From Pocillopora verrucosa (taxonomy: Eukaryota; Cnidaria; Anthozoa; Scleractinia; Pocilloporidae): a stretch of 64,000 bases of DNA. Under the pieces are notes generated by a model. It saw only the letters and a program-made list of their open reading frames with translations. It did no database searches and was not told where the DNA came from. The position numbers were made by a program, and so were the translations under genes. The DNA is taken from the NCBI RefSeq assembly GCF_036669915.1, contig NC_089324.1, positions 14,335,131-14,399,130 of the forward strand, given 5' to 3'. Positions 1 to 9,667 of this stretch are shown piece by piece. Each line of letters opens with the position of its first letter. The stretch's first letter is position 1.

Positions 1-303
1 GGAGTGTTCCGTCGAGAAATTCTATAATCGATCATTAAGTTAATTTATCCGCTAATGAGATACGTTATAGTAATGTCATAATACTAATGTAAGTCATTTG
101 TCAGCTGTGGACCTTGCCGACTCACTGGGTAAATATCAAATCGTTTCGTATACTTTATTATCTGAGTATTTCATAACAACGTAACTTCCTTTTAGGATTC
201 AAACGCAGTTCTTATTGTCTGGCAGTAAGGTCGTCAATAAAGATGTTTGATAACAGTGAACCAAAAACCCACAACTGACGAAACATTCAGCTGATCTATT
301 TTT

Positions 304-514
304 AAACCCTTTACTCCCTAAGATCAGTATGCACACTCTTTATACTGTTTTATATACATTTCCTAAGGTGCTAACAAAGAGAATTTGCTTAACAATCAAG
401 AGCTCCTGTACTTGTTGATCATTTCCAATATTCTCATAACCTTAATGTTTGAGTTAGAAGTTATACTATAAGGAGAAATTAGATGCTAGTCAGTCTTAGT
501 GGTTAAAGGGTTAA
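304..514. repeat. TIR element family A, inverted copy
   Basis: This ~210-bp element is bounded by imperfect inverted termini of the TTAACCCTTTAC type and ends in AAAGGGTTAA. It lies in the opposite orientation to most copies in this window. It has no coding capacity, so it is a MITE-like non-autonomous DNA element. The same inverted copy followed by a RING relic recurs at 55014-55410, so this is a homologous array unit rather than an independent insertion. Confidence 0.75.
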
Positions 515-565
515 TTGTGTTTGAAACATTTGAGAATGATACATTCAGTGGTCATTGTAGTCCGC

Positions 566-706
566 CCTCGATTTAGGCAACGCTTTGAAGCAATTTCCTT
601 GTGGTAGATGCATTTCTGCCTGACACTCGGGGCGTCGAAATTTTCCTTGCCTTTGGCTCACTCTTGCGTATTTTTCCAAACACTCTCAGCAAAACGTGTG
701 AAATTC
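566..706 (-). pseudogene. TRIM-NHL RING-domain relic
   Basis: On the minus strand this stretch matches the RING region of the TRIM genes further right (residues ~31-71). It runs from the HTF-C-EC part through the CPEC-type end to the LPQGN/FKAL segment, with substitutions including loss of a zinc-ligand cysteine. Neither the start nor any downstream domain is present. After it the sequence jumps directly to 5'-flank sequence (AAAAACAGG, then GTCGTAAATTGG). It is a truncated pseudogene fragment showing that array debris extends to the left end of the window. Confidence 0.7.
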
Positions 707-766
707 CGTGAAAAACAGGATTCAAGTCGTAAATTGGCGAGTGGAGTTAAACTGATTTAATCCTTA

Positions 767-916
767 TTTACCCGTTGGCCCCTAAGAGTGACTAACATCT
801 AATTTCTCCATATGATATCATCCCTGATACATATATTCTCCTTGTCAGCACCTTAGAAAATGTATAAAGAACAGTAAGAAGAATATACAGACTGATGTTA
901 GAGTGTAAAGGGTTTA
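767..916. repeat. TIR element family A, internally deleted copy
   Basis: Both ends of family A are recognisable (start resembling TTAACCCTTTGACTCC, end GTGTAAAGGGTTTA). About 60 bp of the middle, normally holding AATACAAGAAATGATCACC, is missing. Confidence 0.7.
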
Positions 917-1195
917 TGTTTAGACATTTAAGAATAATGCATTCCGTGGTCATTAGATGGCCGACGGAATTTCTACTGCTACTATTTGCCGTACTTTGAA
1001 AAATTGTTTCTACGGTATGAAGGTATAAGGGGGAAAGTTTTAGGCAAAATATCGGTGGACTTACTAGCGAGCTTCTTCTTGGAACAGTTCGTCAGAAAAC
1101 TGAGTATCAACGCTTTGATTTAACTTTTATACTTCATCACCCAACATGGTTCCCAGGGTCTCGCCATATCCCACACTAGTATGGATTAAACCAAA
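917..1195. repeat. Array spacer block F, left part
   Basis: This is a copy of the spacer block that follows family A elsewhere in the array (for example 13948-14509 and 50826-51389). Landmarks are the ATGCATTCCGTGGTCATT start, the CAGTGGACTTACT-type centre and the GGTCTCGCCATATCCCACA end. The copy breaks off near 1195. A short piece of the later part of the block reappears at 3366-3430, so the LINE at 1278-3370 lies inside it. Confidence 0.65.
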
Positions 1196-1277
1196 CACCT
1201 GCAGACATATGTGCAAATTTACAATACAATAGAAGAGGAGTGACCTAAAAATTATAACTCTCTTTACAAACATCAAA

Positions 1278-3370
1278 CTAAATAAAGTTAAAAAGAGATC
1301 CATTTACAAGGCAGCGCTTAAAGCGCTCTGTGCGAATATGTGGTAGCATATAGTCATGACCATGTTGACGTAAAGATTGATATGTACGTTTTTTCGGTAG
1401 AGGATCTGTTAAACAATGTGTATCTGTAGCTGTGATTTAGCTGTAAGTTGTTTATCCCTAGTTTGAATTACATCACTGATGAATATGCGCTCCTCGGTGT
1501 AGCCATGTTTTCATGCTTGCTTACAGAATTAATCGATCTTAGAGAGGTATTTACCACCATAAGCACATATCCATACTTAAATTATACGGACGTAATTAAG
1601 CTATGAAATAAGATCGTTAACTCTTCCAAAGTGTACCCGTAGTACTAACAAATTCTGATGATATAGAGTCTTGAATTGACCTTATATTATCCATCATATT
1701 AGGAAATTGAGTGTCCCAGTTGCATGGATTTTCATGAAATTTTACTCCCAATAATTTAAGTTCGCTCTTTCTTCTAGTGGGCACAGTCCTAGGGGGGTTT
1801 TTGGGGTCTTTCCTCTTATTACTAGTTCCCATGTCTTAGTTAGGTTTAATTTCATACGATTTATACTTGACCAAAACTCAATGTTCTGAATTTAACTAAC
1901 CGACGAGTCATCAGGCAAATTTGGCCCAATTGGAATACTCGGGTGATATAGTCTGCAAACTTAATAAGCAGGTTTGTTTCCGGGTTCACAACAGTAATGT
2001 CATTAACCACGATGGAGAACAACAGTGGACCTAAGACAGTCCCCTGTGGAACACCCCTGTCGATTTCAACGAACTTTGTAGTGACACCGTCGACTGCAAC
2101 TCTTTGTTTACGGTTCCTCAAAAAATTGATCATCCAGTTAATAACGTAAGGGTTGATATTATATAACTTGAGCTTATTACATGAAATATGATAGGAAACA
2201 AAATCGAAAGCTTTACTAAAGTCGAAAGAATACACCATAACAAAGTCCGCGTCTTTATCCAACAAGTTTAACCAATACTGTTGACATTTAAGAAGGGCCA
2301 TTGTGGTATTATGTCCTTTCTTATAGGCAAACTGGTTAAGCCCAATAGATGACTGCAGGATAGTAGATATTTCTTGTTTCTAAGCGAGCCTTTCAAACGT
2401 TCTCATGATTATGTTTGTAAGTGACATGGGTCTCAACTGACTACATTCACTGAACGGGGATACCTTAAGCATAAGTGTAACATTACCCAATTTCCATAGA
2501 CGTGGAACTTTTTGCTGTTTAATTAAGTTATTGAAGATTTTCGTTATTATAGGAGCTAGATAATCAGCATAGTTACACCAAAGCCAGTAGGGAATTTCAT
2601 CAGGCCCAGAAGCTGTAAGTGTCTGGTGCCTCGAGAGATTCTAAACAGAAAGCATGGTTACCTCGGGACATGTGTACCGTCTGGTATCTCTAGGGCTCTG
2701 GCGCCTCACATGTATCATTAGTGTTAATAGATTGAAAATATGCGTTAATATTATCAGGATTTATTACTTTGCTAATTAAGGTACCCTGAGTTTTCCTACA
2801 GGTAATTATTTGGACTGTGTCCCACCATCCCTTAGATCCCCTGCAGTGTTTCCTGTTTTCATTGCGGACAGCATTTATTTGATTTTTACGAATCAGGTCG
2901 TTGATTTCTCCTCGGCGAGTGGCTCTGATAAGATCGCTGTCTGTTTTTGCATTCTTATTTCTTATCTTACAAAGGTGCTTCACCAATGGTGACATGTAGG
3001 GCGGGTCTCTCGAAGATGTCTTGACCGCAATCAAGGGAAAACAATCATTATACATTTCCAATAGTTTCTGACTTAACAGTTCAACACTCTCATTAGGGTC
3101 ATCCAAAGAGCTTAAAGTACTCCAATCATATCCTTCAAGCCTTAAGTCCATGGCAATTTACAGTGTTCACGGGTGTCTCTAAAGCCGATCTTTTTCCTGC
3201 TGGGTTTTTACCGGAGCAGAGGGATGGACAACAATAGCAAGATGATCAGATCTCACAATTCTTTTCATTAAAACGCCGGGTTTCCAAAGGAATGGGCAGT
3301 TTATAATGAAAACATCTAGAGTTCGGTTGGCACGTGTAGGAACTTTAACCAAACGACCCAGCAGCATCAG
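1278..3370 (-). mobile_element. Degenerate non-LTR retrotransposon (LINE), ORF2 remnant
   Basis: Read on the minus strand, the pieces come in LINE ORF2 order. First is an endonuclease C-terminus (3367-3179, SDHLAIVVHP). Next is the EN-RT linker (3151-2690). The reverse transcriptase follows (about 2640-1861) with PRLWKLGNV, RPMSLTNII, FSKAFDFVS and the GVPQGTVLGPLLF motif. Last is a C-terminus (1832-1278) with LLGVKFHENPCNWDTQF, the relic TEERIFISDVIQTRDKQL and a terminal LFNFI-stop at 1278-1280. It is dead: there is an in-frame stop at 2380-2382, several frameshifts, and the catalytic FADD reads FADY. Domain order and motifs fit the CR1/L2-like elements common in corals; the clade is inference. 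It interrupts array spacer block F. Confidence 0.85.
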
Positions 3371-3430
3371 AAGTTTTTTTGTTTATGACTTAGCCGTTTT
3401 CCAGAACATTTGTCTAAACGTCTAAACATT
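3366..3430. repeat. Array spacer block F, right part
   Basis: The segment with GTTTATGACTTAGCCGTTTT and CCAGAACATTTGTCTAAACG is a diverged copy of the block F segment that elsewhere reads TTCGTTCATGGCTTGTGCG and CCAGAACACCCACGTGTAAA. It resumes the block cut near 1195, so part of the block was lost at or after LINE insertion. Confidence 0.5.
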
Positions 3431-4254
3431 TGGAGACATGACATCGTCCATTTTGTAAAGTAAGCGCGTCTTCGACAATAAGATGTAACTTTTAATAAGA
3501 TTGTTATGATATTCCTTAAACATGTACTCCTATTTGGGTCAAGATGTTTTCTAAGGGCATGTGAAAAAATGTGAACTGGAATTCAGCTGTAACGGTGCAT
3601 CATGGCAGCGTTACAAAGGGCATGAGAAGAATAAGGTGAACTCGCGAGAATTTATTGATCGGCCCTTGGAACAGTGGGAAAGAAGGTCGTATGATTCTCT
3701 CAAATGGCTGAAATTTCTTAAATTAAATTTCTGAAATTAATTTTTCTGCCAACAGATATAATTTCGAATGCATCATAGGAAAGCTTTTAATCAACAGCAT
3801 GTAGTTTCCAACTTGCAAAGATATTTCTCTACTATATATATTTTGGTCTCGCGACACTCAGCATGAAAGCTCTCTGAGTTGTCCAATTAATGGACGAAGC
3901 ACAAGGATTTTTCTTCCAAAAAGTCGAAGAAAGTTTGCCAAGTTTCCAGCCACAAACACTAGTCTAATAAACTCGGTTAGCGTGCTGTATCTCATTTGCT
4001 TTTTTTATTTCTACAGGTATTTTACAGTAACTGTGATTATTTTACCCCGGTGATAAAAAGGTTTAATCCTGTGAGGGCCCGCTAAGTGAAAGCTCTCTCA
4101 CACGACAATCAGCAAAGCTGGATGTGCATGAGACTTGAGCTGAAAGGCTGCGATTCATAGCGTGATTAGGTAGCTCTATGCGTTGTCTTGTTGACTTAAT
4201 CAATCGGAGTGTACAAATCTCTTGTGGACTGATGAAGTTGCTTTTGATCTCACC

Positions 4255-4287
<33 letters not shown>

Positions 4288-4315
4288 TGAAAGTAGAGCA
4301 GGTAATTTAGTGTTA
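3431..4315. other. Intergenic, nothing recognised
   Basis: AT-rich sequence between the LINE and the nuclease gene. I find no sustained reading frame, structured RNA or array-spacer similarity here. Confidence 0.5.
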
Positions 4316-4319
4316 ACAA

Positions 4320-4400
4320 CTGGGTTGAAAACGTAAATTGGCCGCCGTAAAGAGTAAAAAAGCTTACGTTTCGAGCGTTAGCCCTTCGTCAGAGCGATTC
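4320..4400. repeat. Dispersed repeat (AACGTAAATTGGCC family), copy 1
   Basis: The motifs AACGTAAATTGGCC, CGTAAAGAGT, ACGTTTCGAGCGTTAG and CCCTTCGTCAGAG recur near 59295-59370 in the same order. It is a short dispersed element with no coding capacity. Its position is outside the TRIM array proper. Confidence 0.65.
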
Positions 4401-4673
4401 ATGAGTCAGTCAGACTTCTTTAAGTCAGTTGTTGTCGACTCGTTCTCCTGTTTATAACTTACTACTAATGCAAATTATCGCAGTTAATCTTTCCGTCCAG
4501 AATAACGATCAAGAAGATTTTATTTTGTTTGAATTTATGCTCAGAGGGGCACAGAGTACCATTATTATCTCAATTATCAAGCTTTTGTAAATACAATTTT
4601 GATTAAACGGAATTGCATTTAACTATCTTCCCTCATTCAACCATTTATTTTGATGTGAGCTTTAAAACAGCAC

Positions 4674-6915
4674 CTAATAGCTGCAATATTGGTAATTCGA
4701 TTCTTTTGTTTTGCCGGTATAGCACCATTTGTAGCTGTAGGTATGCGTGCCACAAACGTGCCAGGGTTGACAGCAATAATCCCAGTTCTTGTCCAAGTCA
4801 ATGTAGCACCAGTAGTAACTGTACCCATGGAGGCCGCATTCATGTTCAGCTAAACAGCGTTGGCCTTTCACGTTGACGGAAGAATATCTGATTGAACACG
4901 AGGTCTCGGTCGACTTGGTGCTATTTGTTTGGCAAGTCTGATGATTCTTTCCGCCATTAAACTTACATTGGGTAAAACAGCATTTGGCCTCCGTCGATTT
5001 TGCCCAGTCAGTGTAGCACCACTTCTCCTTCTTGCCGTTAAAACCACAGTTGGAATTTATGCAGCGCTTGCCTTGGATTGTCACATCAGACTCATCGGCT
5101 GCAAGGTTTGGAACGATCAAATACTCGTCTACTGGTGGTGAAGTAGCTTGGTCGTTCGAGCGTTGCCGCTTAACGTCATCGATCTCATCTAACTTGGGCT
5201 CTCTTGGCCGAAATTTGAGATAGGTCAGCCAGGATGATTCCCTTTTCTTGCTCTTGTTCTTGATGTGTCTGTTGGGAGCTACATGGCGCAAGCTGGAAGA
5301 ATCGTGGTCACTTGCAACGATCTCGGGTTTATCGCGATTGAGGAGTGGTAGAGATGCCTTTGCATTATACAGCAATAAACTAGCTCTGCTGGTGTACATT
5401 GCATTTCTAGCCTCTTGCAATACGTCAACTTCTCTTGGTAAATCTATGCCCAACTCTATGCGAGCAAGAGAGTAACCTTTCGCAGATACACCGTTGTTTT
5501 GTATCAAACCCACCACCCCTTGAAGGACTTTGCGTTTCTTGAGAGGAATAGTTGATTGCTCCACCCGGCTTAAGTCATTCGCTGCATTTGCCAATCGTAA
5601 GTTCACAGGAACTGCAACTTGAGCTCGTGCAGTTTTTGATTTTGCTGAATTCTCATTGCATTCATCAACAAAAATTTTTGCCGCCTGGTAGCGATCTTGA
5701 GCGAGGTCATTACTAATAAGTCTTGCCTCCAGTTCACTCACGCTCAGAATGTCCACGTAAGAGTCAGCAGTATTTTTTCCGATGTAAGCAAATGAAAAAC
5801 CATTCTCGCGATTGCCTGAACTTGAAGCATCGCAGCAAACCGCTGTCCAGAGGTAACTAGGGACGGTGACTCGATTGAAATCTCTGTGAGCCACGTCTCC
5901 TTCCAGGTCATGTTCTCTGTTTGGAATTCGTATTCTCTGCTGGACAATTCCCGTCACAAAATAACGTCTAGCGCCGGAAAAAGAACAATTTGTCCTCATT
6001 GTCCTCATGGCGGCTTCTTCCATTTTCCTCCACGACTGCTGGTTGAAGCAGGGATCTTGAGGAACGGCGTTTGTCAAGGTAAAAGTCGCCGTTCTTCCTT
6101 CTCCACATTGGTAGAAGTTTGGATTGAGGTGACCCCGGTCGTAATCCGTGTTACGGTAGTCTGCGTTTATCGCCTGTACTGTCTTGTAGCGTTCAGTTTG
6201 CTGGGAAGCTGTCTCCATATTTCTCTTAGATCTGGTGTCAGAGGCTACCAGGAGCTGTTAAGAGAAAAACAAAAAGTCTGAATAGGGCTAAAATCATAAA
6301 ACGTTTTCAAAAATAAAATATGACCAATTTTATTTCATTGAATTGATTGAACATTGGTTTATTGTCTGTTGGTGGAACCACCGAACAAGAAGAGGAATAC
6401 TGGTACTTTTCTGAGTGGAACATGATTTTCTGTCGATTGGTGAATAAGTAATATGAATGTACTGTGGTCGGCTTTACCTTACAGAAGTAGAAATGTTCAA
6501 AATTTTCTAGATTTCAATAAGGCTCGTTTTTCAAACTGAGATATAAATTAAGATTCCAATCAGCAACTTGTTCCGATTCATAAATTACGAGGTCGAATGT
6601 GTTACCTACCTGAGGCTCGACAAACCATGTGGACCTTCTCTCTGGCTCGGGAGAACCCGAGCAAGGATCAGGCAGGGTATAAGCTGAATACACAGGAATC
6701 TTTAAGCTGGTGCTGTACAGTGTGGCATAGCGGTATGCATTGTCATACCGTTGGCAGATGCTTTTGGGCGATTCAGCGAAACTCCGAGTAAGACTTGGCG
6801 GGGTTCTTTTGTAAAAGTATTGCATGCAGTTGCCGAAACCTTGATCGACTTCACATTTCGCACTGAATGCATTTAACCACAAAATCAAGAATACCTGGTT
6901 TAAGGCGGTTTTCAT
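4674..6915 (-). CDS. ENDOD1-like secreted DNA/RNA non-specific endonuclease with Cys-rich C-terminus
   Basis: This is a two-exon gene. Exon 1 is 6915-6610 (102 codons) and exon 2 is 6254-4674. The donor reads CAG|GTAGGTAAC and the acceptor TTCTCTTAACAG|CTC; both are phase 0, giving 628 residues. The N-terminus is a hydrophobic signal peptide (FLILWLNAF), followed by the ENDOD1-type segment with YFYKRTPP, ICQRY and IPVYSAYT. Exon 2 carries the Endonuclease_NS core: DRGHLNP at about residues 141-147, with H144 the expected catalytic base, and TNAVPQ with N164 the likely metal ligand. The last ~130 residues form about four imperfect Cys repeats of the form C-(x)n-CG-x-x-G-x-x-Y-x-WCY...CC, which I cannot assign to a named domain. 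Family knowledge predicts secreted cleavage of DNA and RNA. Activity here is unproven, but the key residues are present. A truncated paralogue lies at 63541-64000. Confidence 0.85.
6255..6609 (-). other. Intron of the ENDOD1-like gene
   Basis: This 355-bp interval runs from GTAGGTAAC to a pyrimidine-rich TTTTTGTTTTTCTCTTAACAG on the minus strand. It separates the signal-peptide exon from the catalytic exon, both in phase 0. The interval is AT-rich and noncoding. Reading straight through exon 1 gives a stop soon after (extra residues ending ENEPY), which supports removal as an intron. Confidence 0.8.
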
Positions 6916-7387
6916 GACTCCTTAAATATCTATTACAGAGTGGTGTTCTCTGCATCCAGTTTCCTTCGTGAGCTTCTAACGCTGGTCGTTGCAAATTATC
7001 ACTATTCAAATGAATTCGAAGCTATTCAGCCGTTAGATTATATTGATTATGTAATGATATTTGCTAAGGGATTACCTTAAACATTGTCATGGCAGCCCTT
7101 GCGTGGAGACGAGGAAAGAGGAGATCGTCCACATTTCCAATGCCCTGAAGACTCCTTTTGCTCTTTGGCCTTCTTTTGCGTTACCAAATAAGGCCATAGC
7201 AGCTTTAATGAATCGACATAGGTGATTCTAAACCTAGTTTTATGCGATACTTTATTTTACATTGGCGAGTCGCCACATGTAATTAATGTTTTACACGAAC
7301 TTTGCGTGGTTCTTGTTGAACATTCAAGACCTTGTGCGTGGGTGTAGTTCAAGAAGGTTAGGAATGTCTTTGTACCACCTCATCTCT
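6916..7387. other. Intergenic 5' of the ENDOD1-like gene
   Basis: This stretch holds the presumed promoter of the minus-strand nuclease gene. I see no convincing TATA box or other conserved motif and no coding sequence. Confidence 0.4.
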
Positions 7388-8503
7388 GTTTGGGTCGCCA
7401 CTGTAAATAATTTGGCTATTGCTTTCTTTATAACTTGTCGAGGTTTAGATTCACCAGTTTTTCCAAAATTACGGGTTTGAAAGGAGCGACTAACGAACTC
7501 ATAACAGAGTTCGTTGCCTTTAAGAAGTCAATAGAAGGTACCCCAATTTAAATTCTATATCATGACTTTCCAAAATTGCTTTCCATTAATACAATTTTGT
7601 AAAATCAAGGTCAACTTCTAAACTTTAAGAATTTTCATCCAAATTTGTTAGAGGGGTGTTGAATGGAAAGCAGAACAGGTAAAGGTGCGTGGGAAGAAGT
7701 GCCTTTGATATTAGCATAAAACGGCCTATTTGTCATGATTCGTGGGTGTTTCTGTTCATGCTCTGAGACGTTTTAAGAAGTAATTTTTATTTGGAGTCAG
7801 TTGAAAGTTATCTGTGATTGCTTTAGCTTCACTTTACTTGGTTTTTTGATTTGTTTTGAAAATTCGTGCCACTTTCTTAAATCAATCAGATTCAAAAGTA
7901 AAACCACTCGCTTGTTCAGGTCACTCGCGTTTTCCTGCGCTTTGCTCTGTGATCGCTTTTATTTTGATTTTTGACTCAGACGAAAAGTTCGATGCTCCTA
8001 GAAGAATGGAGACCTTTTAGTTTACCTTACACAGCGTGCTGCTCAGCCTTTTATGGCCTTGTTAATGAGACATTTTTACAGTGGCTCGATAACAGTTGTT
8101 TCACTAACTGATTGCCAACATTTTTCATAAGCTGTGGGCGTTTTAGTCACGCTTAAAAGATTTGCGAGGCAAAACAATGGTCGCACTTTCACGCATGAGT
8201 TGTCATCAGAATGTTTCACATTCAGTCAAGAAGGACAATTCCAAGTGATCGTGGCTGAGACGGCTTTTAAAATTTTGAAGTTTTTCAACTCACCCCTTCA
8301 TTAGGAAAGTTTTCCTGTGACTCCTATTTGACTAACTGTTCAGTGTGAAAATTAATTCATGTCTTTCCATTCATAAGCCATTTTCGATATATTAAAATTC
8401 AAACTTGGCTCCGAGGCTTGGGCGAATAACACAAAGGAAAGCACATTGGGGTTGAGGGATTAGTTATTCATTTCTTTTTGTCATTCTCCATAGCCTTAGA
8501 GCC
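7388..8503. repeat. Segmentally duplicated noncoding block D, copy 1
   Basis: This starts GTTTGGGTCGCCACTGTAAA and recurs at 45884-46985 (near full length) and 28749-29270 (internally deleted). It carries no sustained reading frame. In this copy the homology to the others stops at the sequence CATAGCC-T-CAGAGCCA near 8503 and resumes at 9668. The other two copies run straight through that point, so they share a junction that differs from this copy. Confidence 0.75.
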
Positions 8504-8613
8504 ACATATCAAACTCTTTCCCCAGTGCGACGAACATTTGTTTTTCTCGGTTCCAGGTGTACGCAACCACTAACCCCGCGTAATGCACATGCTCTCCGTT
8601 ACGAATTTTCAAA

Positions 8614-8841
8614 ATGGCGGACAGGCCAAAGAGGGAAATAAAAAAAACAAAGCGATTTTGCAATGAATACTCAACATACACCCTCGTTAGAAAGGCGAAT
8701 CCACGGAAGAAAGATACAAAACTGTATGATATTGAGATCGATATGATATTAAATCGATACCGAGGGCCCGTTTCCAACTTGCTAAGAAGTGCATTTAGTT
8801 ACCTTCCGCCACGATTACTAGCTTTCTTGACAGCTTTCTGA
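8614..8841 (+). CDS. Possible small ORF with a strong start context, unassigned
   Basis: A 75-codon frame opens at AAAATGGCGGAC, which is a good metazoan start context. It encodes a very basic N-terminus (MADRPKREIKKTKRF) followed by DIEIDMILNRYRGP, and ends at a stop in FLTAF. I do not recognise a family. It lies in the 8504-9667 segment that is absent from the other two copies of block D. It could be the first exon of a longer gene or a chance frame. No splice donor stands out. Confidence 0.25.
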   Translation: MADRPKREIKKTKRFCNEYSTYTLVRKANPRKKDTKLYDIEIDMILNRYRGPVSNLLRSAFSYLPPRLLAFLTAF

Positions 8842-9105
8842 AGACAGAATACTTTCTTTCTGAAGACTTCTGATATGCCGCTATTGGTTATTACACCTCG
8901 TACATCTGATTGCTCAAACACTTTGTTTACGATTGTTGAAAAGAACGACTTATGGTTCTCCGTCTTCGTCTTTACATTGCTTTGAAATAGTATAGATTAG
9001 TAAGCTGAAACGAAAGATTAATAAGAGAAGTTTACGAAAAATCCAGCAAACAAGATTAAAAAAGGCATTTATTTAGACTTCATAATTCAACGAACTTCAC
9101 AAATC

Positions 9106-9249
9106 TTACTTGTTTATCTCGTAAATAAACGATGACAGATTAATTCCCGAAGCGCTTTCTGAGTTTCCCGATCCCTCTCCTACTGCTTTCACGCTTACAA
9201 AACAGGAAAAAATCAAAAGGAGGAAGATACAGCTGTTTTGAAACGCCAT
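9106..9249 (-). CDS. Possible small secreted peptide, 47 residues
   Basis: On the minus strand an ATG at 9249 opens a 47-residue frame. The first ~22 residues look like a classic signal peptide (MAFQNSCIFLLLIFSCFVSVKA, cleavage likely after VKA). A short polar tail, VGEGSGNSESASGINLSS, ends in FIYEINK. A perfect AATAAA lies on the same strand at 9073-9068, about 33 nt past the stop, so the 3' end looks like a real transcript end. The frame is open upstream to 9474, but that extension is basic and has no signal character. There are no cysteines and no dibasic sites typical of neuropeptide precursors. It could be the last exon of a longer gene, or fortuitous. Confidence 0.4.
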   Translation of the reverse strand: MAFQNSCIFLLLIFSCFVSVKAVGEGSGNSESASGINLSSFIYEINK

Positions 9250-9667
9250 TTGACGAGGGTAAATCTGCTTTTTGTTCGACACTTTACATATCAAAACAAA
9301 GGAAATTTGTTCCTCTTTTTGATTCTGGCAGTACATTTTTAATTTGCGCCTGCGTAAAAGAGATATCGCCCGAGACCCTTCGCTCGGTCGTGTTTTGATC
9401 AAAACCGCCTTGTTAATTTCACGCAACCGCTCGGAGAAAAGGTAAAAATGACGAGGGAAAAACTTTACCTTCAAGTTAGAAAATTAGCGAAATAGAAAGC
9501 CACAATATTATAGTTTAATATTTCAGAGGTACATTGAGTCCTTTTTCCGTAGAGAATCCGCACGATGGTAAAACATTCGAAAATTACACTCGATTTGAGT
9601 GGGGTGTTGAAGTGGGCGTGGTCACCACATTCATGTTAAGACTATTTGTACCCAATGAGTTTGATAT

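Larger units (their letters stand above)
8504..9667. other. Segment found only in copy 1 of the block D module
   Basis: About 1.16 kb present between block D and the 3'-flank module here, and missing at the equivalent junction in the copies near 29270 and 46995. It contains the two candidate small genes described separately and a minus-strand AATAAA. It is either an insertion here or sequence deleted before the other copies were made. Confidence 0.6.

Noticed and set aside
9250-9474. Upstream extension of the small peptide frame to 9474
   Set aside because: It would bury the signal peptide in the middle of the protein. The internal ATG at 9249 gives a coherent secreted product.
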